Origin: Akkermansiaceae bacterium UBA1315
GTDB taxonomy: Bacteria; Verrucomicrobiota; Verrucomicrobiia; Verrucomicrobiales; Akkermansiaceae
Direction of reading: 5' to 3'
Assembly (NCBI GenBank): GCA_002307065.1
Contig: DBTN01000013.1
Span: 47,370 to 58,971, forward strand
Length of the DNA: 11,602 bases
Part shown: piece after piece, positions 1 through 6,288 of the stretch
How the letters are laid out: each line of letters begins with the position of its first letter
Position numbering within the stretch: the stretch's first letter is position 1
Position numbers and translations under genes: made by a program
Notes under the pieces: model-generated
Seen by the model: the letters and a program-made list of their open reading frames with translations, nothing else
What the model was told of the DNA's origin: nothing
Databases searched by the model: none

Positions 1-212
1 ATGGCGCAGACGAGCCGCGAAAACCGCGCTTTAAAAAAATAATACGCGGCAAACGAAAGGACCAAGCCGATCCCGCCCCACAGCCAGAGCGGCATGACCG
101 TGAAGGCCGCAAACCGATCTGGTTGAGCTGCGAAACAGAAAACCGTCACGCAAGCAAGGAGCAGCGAGAGGATCACCAGCATCCAGCCCAGGCTACGACG
201 CAAGGTGACCAT
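1..212 (-). CDS. Membrane protein of unknown function, N-terminal part only
   Basis: The gene starts at ATG 212 (minus) and is cut by the left edge, leaving 70 codons. The visible protein begins MVTLRRSLGWML and has two hydrophobic segments, about residues 9-28 and 42-59, with arginines before the first. The second ends in a Tyr-Tyr-Phe-Phe-Lys stretch followed by basic residues. This is the layout of an N-terminal membrane anchor or a multi-pass protein, and no family can be named from it. It lies 53 bases after the ybaB stop, so it is probably the third gene of the dnaX-ybaB transcript. It does not resemble RecR, which is the usual gene after ybaB in many bacteria. The start is uncertain, since no clear Shine-Dalgarno sequence precedes it. 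Confidence 0.6.
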   Translation of the reverse strand, partial: MVTLRRSLGWMLVILSLLLACVTVFCFAAQPDRFAAFTVMPLWLWGGIGLVLSFAAYYFFKARFSRLVCA

Positions 213-233
213 GATGAAAGTTGGATGAGGAAG

Positions 234-257
234 TCGCCGGAAGTCGGAAACCGGCGA
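234..257. other. Intercistronic inverted repeat after ybaB
   Basis: A 7-bp perfect inverted repeat (TCGCCGG with CCGGCGA, arms 234-240 and 251-257) with a 10-base loop sits between the ybaB stop and the next gene's start. No T-run follows on the minus strand, so it is not a standard intrinsic terminator. It may be an mRNA-stabilising or chance hairpin. Confidence 0.3.
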
Positions 258-265
258 TGAACGAT

Positions 266-571
266 TCACATCCCCGGGATATTCAAACCACCGGTCAGTT
301 TTTTCATTTCGGCGGCAGCTTGTTCCTTACCTTTGGAAATTGCTTCCTGCACGCCTTTGAGGACGAGATCTTCGAGGAATTCCACATCGGCCGCATCGAC
401 CACGGATGGGTCGATTTTGATGGAAAGCACTTCACCCGCGCAGGTCGCGATGACGTTGACCTTACCGCCGCCGACCGATGCTTCGACCGTCTGGATGGCA
501 AGTTCTTCCTGTTTTGCGGCGAGCCCGGCCTGCATTTGCTGGGCTTGTTTCATGAGTTTGGCGATGTTCAT
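266..571 (-). CDS. ybaB: YbaB/EbfC family nucleoid-associated protein
   Basis: This 101-residue protein has the typical size of the YbaB/EbfC family: small dimeric DNA-binding proteins that coat the nucleoid and are linked to DNA repair. The N-terminus MNIAKLMKQAQQMQ is the family's characteristic amphipathic first helix. It is followed by the Glu-rich segment EELA, the strand-forming VEASVGGGKVNVIATCAGEVLSI around residues 29-52, and the IDPSVVD and LEDLV segments near residues 53-69. A closing helix carries EQAAAEMKKLTGGL. It begins 28 bases after the dnaX stop, in the same direction, matching the widespread dnaX-ybaB pairing; the two are almost certainly cotranscribed. The short spacer is AT-rich and has no clear Shine-Dalgarno sequence. 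The family assignment is firm; a specific cellular role here is inference. Confidence 0.95.
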   Translation of the reverse strand: MNIAKLMKQAQQMQAGLAAKQEELAIQTVEASVGGGKVNVIATCAGEVLSIKIDPSVVDAADVEFLEDLVLKGVQEAISKGKEQAAAEMKKLTGGLNIPGM

Positions 572-599
572 AATAATTGATTTTTAGAGGTTAGAGATT

Positions 600-2153
600 T
601 CACCGAACGATCTTGCCCTCAAATTTCACCAATGCGGCTTGGATCAGAGGGTCGTTGTAAAAATCGTCTTCGATGATTGGCACGACGGGAGGTTCCGGCG
701 CGGCCGGTTTGGCATCGGCTTGTGGGTTTTTCCACGGTGGTGGCTCGGCCACTGGGACTTCGCTGACTTCGGGAGCGGCTTCGATCAATGAATCGAAAGC
801 GGAAAATCCGCCGCTGATCGGTCTGACTTTCGGTTTCTCGACAGGCGCGGGAACCGGTTCAGGGGTGGGGATTTCCAAGGCGAGCGGTTCTGGTTCCGGT
901 TCCACGACAGGCTCAGGCTCAGGCTGCACGGGCTCCGGTGCGGGGGCCGGAGGTTGCACCGTCGCGGGAGCGGAAACCGGTTTCTCCGCCGGGGCAGGAA
1001 AACTTCCAGGCGTGATAAAATCGGCACCGCGGGTGAGGACCTTGATGATGTCGGTCAGGCGGACTTCGGACAGCGTCTGGATCGCCTTGATGACGCCGAG
1101 TTCGAAATGCAGGCGCTTGTTCGTCGCCCATTTCATCCGCCCTTCGGTTTCGGCAAAGACGTCGATCGCCGCGAGGATTCGATCCGGCGGATAATCATCG
1201 GCGGCAGAAACCAAACCGGTCCAAAGATTCTCAGGAATCCCATCACCGTCGGCGGATGGATCGAGCTTCGCGACCAGCAAGGCGCGCAAACAACCGATGA
1301 GTTCGCCCAGGAGTTGGGAAAGCTCACGACCGGTTTCGGCTTCTTTTTGAATCAGCGAAAGGGCAGCCGGGGTTTCGCGGGCGAGCAGGGAAGAGGTGAG
1401 CGCAGCCACTTTTTCCCGGGAAGTGAAACCGAAAACGTCGAGGACGTTCGCTTCGGAAATGTGGTCACCGCAAAAGGAAACGAGCTGATCGAGCATGGAT
1501 TGCGCGTCGCGCATGCCGCCGTCCGCGCCTTTGGCGATCGCCCAGGCGGCCGTCGGTTCCAACGTGATCGATTCCTCGGAAGCGATGTGTTGCAGGTGTT
1601 TTGCGATCGTTTCCGTCGGAATCGGACGCAGATCGAAGCGTTGGCAACGCGACAAAATCGTCGGCAAAATCTTGTTCGCCTCGGTCGTGGCGAAAATGAA
1701 TTTCACATGCGGCGGGGGTTCTTCGAGCGTTTTGAGCAGCGCGTTGAAGGCTGCGTTACTCAGCATGTGGACCTCGTCGATGTAGAAAATTTTGAACTGT
1801 CCGCGCGCGGGAGCGAAGCGGACGGACTCCCGGAGATCGCGCACCTGTTCGACTCCGTTATTTGACGCACCGTCGATTTCCAACACATCGAGTGACCGGC
1901 CCTCGGCGATTTCCACGCAGATGTCTTCATCCGGATCGAAATCCGCTTTGGGGCCTCCGGAGCAATTCAATGCCTTCGCAAGAATCCGCGCGGTCGAAGT
2001 TTTTCCCGTGCCACGTGGGCCGACGAACAAGTAGGCGTGCGCAAGTCGCTTTTGGGCGATTGCGTTACGAAGGGTCCTCACGACGTGGTCCTGTCCCAGG
2101 ACATCGTCGAAGGTTTTCGGGCGGTATTTCCGGGCGAAGACCTGATAGCTCAC
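600..2153 (-). CDS. dnaX: DNA polymerase III subunit gamma/tau
   Basis: This is the 517-residue clamp-loader ATPase that loads the sliding clamp during replication. The AAA+ core is clear: the opening YQVFARKYRPKTFDDVLGQ, Walker A GPRGTGKT at 45-52, Walker B with DEVH at 126-129, LLKTLEEPP at 139-147, and the SRC motif with the probable arginine finger at 168-170. Domain III follows to about residue 370. Residues about 375-480 form a Pro/Glu-rich linker with EPEP repeats. A short C-terminal element ends in DPLIQAALVKFEGKIVR. Of the four zinc-module cysteines (64, 73, 76 and 79 in E. coli), only C64 and C79 remain; 73 and 76 are Asp and Glu. The start codon is GTG, chosen because the conserved N-terminus begins there. 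I saw no convincing A-rich slippery heptamer, so a separate gamma form is not evident. It heads the dnaX-ybaB operon. Confidence 0.97.
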   Translation of the reverse strand: MSYQVFARKYRPKTFDDVLGQDHVVRTLRNAIAQKRLAHAYLFVGPRGTGKTSTARILAKALNCSGGPKADFDPDEDICVEIAEGRSLDVLEIDGASNNGVEQVRDLRESVRFAPARGQFKIFYIDEVHMLSNAAFNALLKTLEEPPPHVKFIFATTEANKILPTILSRCQRFDLRPIPTETIAKHLQHIASEESITLEPTAAWAIAKGADGGMRDAQSMLDQLVSFCGDHISEANVLDVFGFTSREKVAALTSSLLARETPAALSLIQKEAETGRELSQLLGELIGCLRALLVAKLDPSADGDGIPENLWTGLVSAADDYPPDRILAAIDVFAETEGRMKWATNKRLHFELGVIKAIQTLSEVRLTDIIKVLTRGADFITPGSFPAPAEKPVSAPATVQPPAPAPEPVQPEPEPVVEPEPEPLALEIPTPEPVPAPVEKPKVRPISGGFSAFDSLIEAAPEVSEVPVAEPPPWKNPQADAKPAAPEPPVVPIIEDDFYNDPLIQAALVKFEGKIVR

Positions 2154-2159
2154 GGCACG

Positions 2160-2187
2160 AGTGTAGGGATGTGGACCGGTTTGTCAT
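2160..2187 (-). promoter_or_regulatory. Candidate sigma70-type promoter for dnaX
   Basis: Read on the minus strand, ATGACA (2187-2182; 5 of 6 matches to TTGACA), a 16-base spacer and TACACT (2165-2160; 4 of 6 to TATAAT) end only six bases before the dnaX GTG. If used, the message would start almost at the start codon and be leaderless or nearly so. The match is modest and could be chance; the 149-base gap to the divergent gene at 2303 must hold promoters for both. Confidence 0.25.
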
Positions 2188-2290
2188 GGCTGACTTTTCA
2201 CGAAAGGAAAAATTACCGCAACGGCGGGGAAAACACGGGGCGTGCGCAGAAGTTTCTTCGAGAGAGATTGATGGGGCGGTTTGAACTGCT

Positions 2291-2294
2291 AGGG
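2291..2294 (+). promoter_or_regulatory. Ribosome binding site deciding the start of the GH75-like gene
   Basis: AGGG lies eight bases before ATG 2303, a workable Shine-Dalgarno distance, and only two bases before the alternative TTG at 2297. This favours the ATG. Confidence 0.5.
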
Positions 2295-2302
2295 TTTTGC
2301 TC

Positions 2303-3835
2303 ATGAACGAGCCGCGAAATTCAAACAAAAGAAAAGGCAGCGACCTTTCGTTTTTCGGAGGCGGTTTGCTGGTGCTCGCCATTTTGGGATTGGGGCTGCT
2401 TTTCACACCGGTTGCGGGGAAAATAAAACGTGGCTTGCAGGAGATTCTCGCGCCGAAACCGGTTTTGGTGAAAACGGACGATGAGGATATCCGGCGCCAG
2501 ATCGAATCCCGACTGCGCTCGGAAATGGAGGAGAAGCTTGAAAAAGAACTGGCGGCTCTCAAGGCCGAATCCGAAGCCGCCAAAGCGTCGCGGCAGGAAA
2601 ATGAACCACCGCCGATGCTAGAGCCGGAATTGGGAAGCGTGACGGATGTTCGGAAGCTGCGGTCCGGCATTCCTTTTAAAACCGAAGTGAAGGTTGAAAA
2701 AGGCGGCATCGCCTCGAAGGAGCGCGTTACGGACGCAAGTTACATGGCATTTTACCAGCTCACCGTGAAGTTTCCGCAACCGGCGAAAACCCTCGCCGAA
2801 CTGGAAACCAGCAATCCGAAGCTATCAAAGCTCCTGCCCGGATTGCCCAAGCTGCTGGAAAAGGCGGAGGTCTCCAGTTGGTTCAACAAGCTTTACGAAA
2901 ACAAAACCAGCCGAATCCGCCAGGACGCGAACACGCTGAACGAGTTGCTCACCCGGCACAATCTGTACGACTGCGAAACGATCCTGAATCTGAATGCGGA
3001 AAATGGCCGGAAGGTCTTTTTCCTCCAAGCGGAAATGGACGTCGTTTCCGATGGATCCGATGGCGACCGGTTGCCGACCATGCCGGACGAAATCGTCAAC
3101 TCCACGCATTACCAGCCATTCACCAGTCTCGGCTGGCCGAAACAGGGGAAAACGCCCAATCCCATGATCGCTGGCTGGGAGCGCCGCATCGAAGGAGCGG
3201 AAAAAGAATTGGCGGCTCAAGCGACCGCCGCGCCGCGCAAAGCTTGGTTGCGTGACCGGATTGCCTATCTCAAGCGGGGGATTGATGACTTGAAGGCCCG
3301 CAGTTTCCTCATCGCGGAATACGATCCATTCATCGTCATCCCGGTGAATATCATCACGGCCTCAAACGATCCGTTCGCCCCGAAAGTGGGCGATTTCGCG
3401 GTCGTGGTGCACGGTGAAAAATTGTATCCCGCGATCGTGGGCGATGGCGGCCCGACGTTTAAAGTGGGCGAGGCGTCGCTGCGGATGGCACGGGAAATCA
3501 ATCCCAAATCGTCCCCCTACAGCCGCCCGATTTCCGATTTGATCATCAGTTACCTCGTCTTTCCGGGAAGCCGGGACACGGTGAAAGGTCCGCCCGATTA
3601 CGCGAAATGGCGCGAGCGTTGCGGCGAATTGCTCGCGGAAATCGGTGGGATCGGCGCGGGTTACGAACTTCACGAATGGGAGGACCTTTTGCCAAAACCT
3701 CTGCCAGAACCGGTCGTTCCTGCCGTCGAACCGGCAGCGGATCCTGCGCCGGTGAAGGTGGAACCGGCCGCACCTGCCAGTTCTCCGGTTGCACCTATTC
3801 CAGCCCCGACTCCCGCTCCGAAGACTAAGCCTTAG
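2303..3835 (+). CDS. Membrane-anchored glycoside hydrolase family 75 (chitosanase-like) protein
   Basis: This 510-residue protein has a single N-terminal hydrophobic segment (about 17-38) after a basic stretch, then a charged, coiled-coil-prone region (about 60-100). The core from about 236 to 430 matches GH75, the chitosanase family first known from fungi. Visible elements are FFLQAEMDVVSDG (239-251), YDPFIVIPVNI (340-350), GDFAVVVHGEKLYPAIVGDGGP (363-384) and VGEAS (388-392), then ISYLVFPGS. In characterised GH75 enzymes the catalytic pair is an Asp and a Glu in the last two motifs; D381 and E390 are the equivalents here. A charged helical insert (about 288-335) interrupts the fold, and residues 464-510 are Pro/Ala-rich. 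ATG 2303 is preferred over an in-frame TTG at 2297 because AGGG at 2291-2294 is well spaced from it. Activity on chitosan is inferred; another polysaccharide or a non-catalytic role is possible. It is transcribed away from dnaX. Confidence 0.75.
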   Translation: MNEPRNSNKRKGSDLSFFGGGLLVLAILGLGLLFTPVAGKIKRGLQEILAPKPVLVKTDDEDIRRQIESRLRSEMEEKLEKELAALKAESEAAKASRQENEPPPMLEPELGSVTDVRKLRSGIPFKTEVKVEKGGIASKERVTDASYMAFYQLTVKFPQPAKTLAELETSNPKLSKLLPGLPKLLEKAEVSSWFNKLYENKTSRIRQDANTLNELLTRHNLYDCETILNLNAENGRKVFFLQAEMDVVSDGSDGDRLPTMPDEIVNSTHYQPFTSLGWPKQGKTPNPMIAGWERRIEGAEKELAAQATAAPRKAWLRDRIAYLKRGIDDLKARSFLIAEYDPFIVIPVNIITASNDPFAPKVGDFAVVVHGEKLYPAIVGDGGPTFKVGEASLRMAREINPKSSPYSRPISDLIISYLVFPGSRDTVKGPPDYAKWRERCGELLAEIGGIGAGYELHEWEDLLPKPLPEPVVPAVEPAADPAPVKVEPAAPASSPVAPIPAPTPAPKTKP

Positions 3836-4226
3836 GCGGCGATTCGCTGTCGTCCTCTTCCAGCATTTTCCTCAATCGCTCCGCAGCGACAAACCGGTAA
3901 ACGCGGGTGACGAGCAAAAGACAGATCAGCATCACCGCCATTTCCAAAAGCGGTGAAAGGTCGCGGGATCGGTCGCCTTGCAAAAAGCTGATGAAATGTT
4001 TCACGTTTGCCACTCCTTGGGCGGCACCGAGCAGGGCCATCACGCCCGCCGCCATGTAACCCAGCCACCGGTTTTGCAGAGAAAAGGCGCCACAGATCAA
4101 AAAGCTCCCCCCGAGGACGGCAGCGGCGGATAAAAATCCGAGAGCTTGCGCTTTTTCCATAAATCGCGGCGCCAGGATTCCCATGGCAATGATCAGCAGT
4201 CCGCTGAGAAAAATCTGTAAGCGCAT
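3825..4226 (-). CDS. Small four-helix membrane protein, unknown function
   Basis: The 133-residue protein starts at ATG 4226 with AAAGG a few bases upstream. Four hydrophobic segments are visible, at about 5-20, 30-50, 54-73 and 91-108. A polar loop (HFISFLQGDRSRDLSP) lies between the last two, and the cytosolic-looking tail is highly charged (ERLRKMLEEDDSESPP). I do not recognise a family; it resembles small inner-membrane proteins of no assigned role. Its 3' end overlaps the end of the convergent GH75-like gene by 11 bases. It is transcribed divergently from the aminotransferase at 4309. Coding potential is supported by the regular hydrophobic pattern and a plausible start, but not by homology. 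Confidence 0.7.
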   Translation of the reverse strand: MRLQIFLSGLLIIAMGILAPRFMEKAQALGFLSAAAVLGGSFLICGAFSLQNRWLGYMAAGVMALLGAAQGVANVKHFISFLQGDRSRDLSPLLEMAVMLICLLLVTRVYRFVAAERLRKMLEEDDSESPPKA

Positions 4227-4308
4227 GCCGCCTTTGAACGGCTTCCGGGTCGATCCGACAAGATTTGCTTTTCTTGCCGGGTGGGAAAATCCGGGCCAAC
4301 CTGTGCCG

Positions 4309-5139
4309 ATGGCGGTGTTTTGGGTGGACGGAAAATGGGTCGAGGACAGCGTGTTGCCGGTTGCGGCGACCGATCGTGGATTTCTCCATGGGTTGGGACT
4401 TTTTGAAACGATCCTGGCGATGGAAGGAAAAGTGAAATTTCCAGACCGTCATCTCACGCGGCTTCAATCCGGTTGTGATCGATTGGGCTGGAAACCGCTG
4501 CCGTGCGATCTGACGGAAACGATGACGGAACTTCTGAAGCAGAACCGCCTCGAAAACCGGCCCGCCCGGATTCGGCTGGCGGTCACCGCAGGCAGCGGCG
4601 CGCTCGATGATCCTTCGCAGGGCGACGACCGGATCGTCTGGATGATGGCACAACCGCTTGCGGAAATGCCGACCGACATCGCGGTGGAAATTTCGCCTTG
4701 GCGGAGAAATGAGCAATCACCGTTGGCCGGTTTGAAATGCGCCTCTTACGCGGAAAATTTGCTGGCGCTCGACGGAGCGCGCCGTCGAGGTTTTTCAGAA
4801 GCCCTTTTTCTCAATACCAAAGGGGAGTTGTGCGAGGCGGCGACTGCCAATCTGTTTTTGGTAAATGGCGATCGATTGCTCACGCCTTCGTTGGAGTCCG
4901 GCTGCCTTCCGGGAATCAGTCGGCAGCTCGTGTTCGATCTCGCCGAGCGAAGCGGAATCCGTTGCAGCGCCCAGTCTCTGGTTTTGGCGGACCTCGAAAA
5001 TGCGACCGAGGTTTTTCTGACTTCCGCCATTCGCGGACCGGTCAGAATCACCCGCATCCAAGACCGGATTTTATCAAAAGGGAAAGTTTTCGAGAGGGTT
5101 CGGACGTTGTGGGAGCAGGCAGTGGCCGACTCGCTCTAA
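4309..5139 (+). CDS. Class IV PLP-dependent aminotransferase (aminodeoxychorismate lyase / branched-chain aminotransferase type)
   Basis: This 276-residue protein has the usual length and motif order of fold-type IV PLP enzymes. The N-terminal FWVDGKWVEDS and DRGFLHGLGLFETI (22-35) match the family's opening. RIRLAVTAGSG (87-97) lies mid-protein. The Schiff-base lysine is K143 in GLKCASYAENLLA. The PLP-binding Glu is E176 in GELCEAATANLFLV. TP, then CLPGISRQLV, then FLTSAIRGPVRI complete the pattern. Candidates are 4-amino-4-deoxychorismate lyase (PabC, folate synthesis), branched-chain or D-amino-acid aminotransferase; motifs alone do not separate them. ATG 4309 is chosen because the family's first strand begins right after it. 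The open frame extends upstream to 4183, but that would overlap the divergent gene and add unrelated residues. No strong Shine-Dalgarno sequence is seen. Confidence 0.9.
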   Translation: MAVFWVDGKWVEDSVLPVAATDRGFLHGLGLFETILAMEGKVKFPDRHLTRLQSGCDRLGWKPLPCDLTETMTELLKQNRLENRPARIRLAVTAGSGALDDPSQGDDRIVWMMAQPLAEMPTDIAVEISPWRRNEQSPLAGLKCASYAENLLALDGARRRGFSEALFLNTKGELCEAATANLFLVNGDRLLTPSLESGCLPGISRQLVFDLAERSGIRCSAQSLVLADLENATEVFLTSAIRGPVRITRIQDRILSKGKVFERVRTLWEQAVADSL

Positions 5140-5231
5140 GTCGCGCCCAATCCTCAATCCTCGAACGTTTTTTCTTCCTCCCCGCAGGGCATTCCCTCAA
5201 CTTGCCTCCGTAAACCCCACCTTATTTCATC

Positions 5232-6272
5232 ATGTCTCGTCCAGTCACGCTCTTTACCGGTCAATGGGCCGATCTTCCCCTTGAAAAGCTCGCACCGCTC
5301 GCCAACGAAATGGGCTATGAAGGCCTTGAATTGGCTTGCTGGGGCGATCATTTCGATGTCGAAGCCGCGCTTTCCAATCCCTCGTACGTCAAAGAAAAGT
5401 GGGAGCTTCTCGCCGATCACGGGCTGACGTCCTACGCGATTTCCAGCCACCTTGTCGGCCAAGCCATCTGCGATAACGTTGACGAGCGTCACCAGGCGAT
5501 CCTTCCTGACAGTGTTTGGGGCGATGGTGATCCGGAAGGCGTTCGCCAACGCGCTGCGGAACACATGGCCAACACGGGCAGAGCCGCACGGAAATTTTTC
5601 GACGCAAAACCGACAGGCGATGATTTCGAATTTCCTGCCGTGGTGAACGGATTCACCGGTTCATCGATCTGGCATGCGCTCTATGCGTTTCCGCCGACTT
5701 CCCAGGCTTATTACGAAAAAGGATTCCAAGATTTCGCCAAGCGCTTCTTGCCGATTCTCGACGTGTTCGACCAAGAGAACGTCAATTTCGCGTTGGAAGT
5801 CCATCCGACGGAAATCGCCTTCGACATCGTCTCCGCGCGGCGCGCGCTCGAAGCCGTGGGCGGCCACAAACGTTTCGGATTTAACTACGATCCATCGCAC
5901 CTCGGTTATCAAGGGGTCGATTATATCAAATTCATCCGCGAATTCGGTGAGCGCATCTATCACGTTCACGTCAAGGACGCGTGGTGGGGCCACGGTGATG
6001 GTTCGGTAGGTGTCTTCGGCGGTCACACGGATTTCGGCGATTCCCGTCGTTATTGGGATTTCCGTTCGCCGGGTCGTGGCGACGTCGATTTCGAAGACGT
6101 GATCGTCGCGCTGAACGATGTGAAATACAGCGGCCCGCTCTCGGTGGAATGGGAAGACGGTCGGATGGATCGTGTGCACGGCGGTGCCGAAGCGGCTGCG
6201 TTTGTGCGCGGCCTGGATTTCGCCCCGAGTAACCTGATTTTTGATGCCGCTTTCGACAAATCGAATCGGTGA
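5232..6272 (+). CDS. Sugar phosphate isomerase/epimerase family protein (xylose-isomerase-like TIM barrel)
   Basis: The 346-residue protein matches the AP-endonuclease-2/xylose-isomerase-like TIM barrel family (Pfam PF01261), whose members isomerise, epimerise, dehydrate or cleave sugars and inositols with a divalent metal. It opens with strand and helix segments including EMGYEGLELACWGDHFD (26-42). Probable metal ligands are E189 (LEVHP), D220 (NYDPSHLG), H246 (YHVHVKDA) and E306 (SVEWED), each in the barrel-strand context typical of the family. No signal peptide is seen, so it is probably cytosolic. The oxidoreductase gene begins 16 bases after its stop, suggesting an operon and shared substrate. 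Such pairs commonly process oxidised sugars or cyclitols. The exact substrate cannot be read from the sequence. The 92 bases upstream hold no promoter I can defend. Confidence 0.92.
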   Translation: MSRPVTLFTGQWADLPLEKLAPLANEMGYEGLELACWGDHFDVEAALSNPSYVKEKWELLADHGLTSYAISSHLVGQAICDNVDERHQAILPDSVWGDGDPEGVRQRAAEHMANTGRAARKFFDAKPTGDDFEFPAVVNGFTGSSIWHALYAFPPTSQAYYEKGFQDFAKRFLPILDVFDQENVNFALEVHPTEIAFDIVSARRALEAVGGHKRFGFNYDPSHLGYQGVDYIKFIREFGERIYHVHVKDAWWGHGDGSVGVFGGHTDFGDSRRYWDFRSPGRGDVDFEDVIVALNDVKYSGPLSVEWEDGRMDRVHGGAEAAAFVRGLDFAPSNLIFDAAFDKSNR

Positions 6273-6288
6273 TTTTGCACTAACTCAC

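Noticed and set aside
840..960. Tandem-like repeats in the 3' part of dnaX
   Set aside because: They encode the Pro/Glu-rich linker of tau; low-complexity linkers are usual there.
954..1865. Long open frame (303 codons) on the plus strand antisense to dnaX
   Set aside because: It lies wholly within dnaX, has a residue composition rich in Arg/Gly/Phe typical of antisense frames in GC-rich genes, and shows no recognisable domain.
600..2153. Programmed -1 frameshift producing a gamma form of DnaX
   Set aside because: A-rich spots (around 727-732 and 1343-1349) do not form a canonical X XXY YYZ heptamer in the right phase, and no supporting hairpin was seen.
2065..2709. 214-codon minus-strand frame overlapping the dnaX start and the GH75-like gene
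   Set aside because: It crosses two well-supported genes, is Ser-rich in the way of a frame shadow, and has no start signal or motif.
3832..4716. 294-codon minus-strand frame over the four-helix protein and aminotransferase genes
   Set aside because: The competing frames have clear membrane segments or PLP-enzyme motifs; this one is rich in His/Arg/Pro with no domain.
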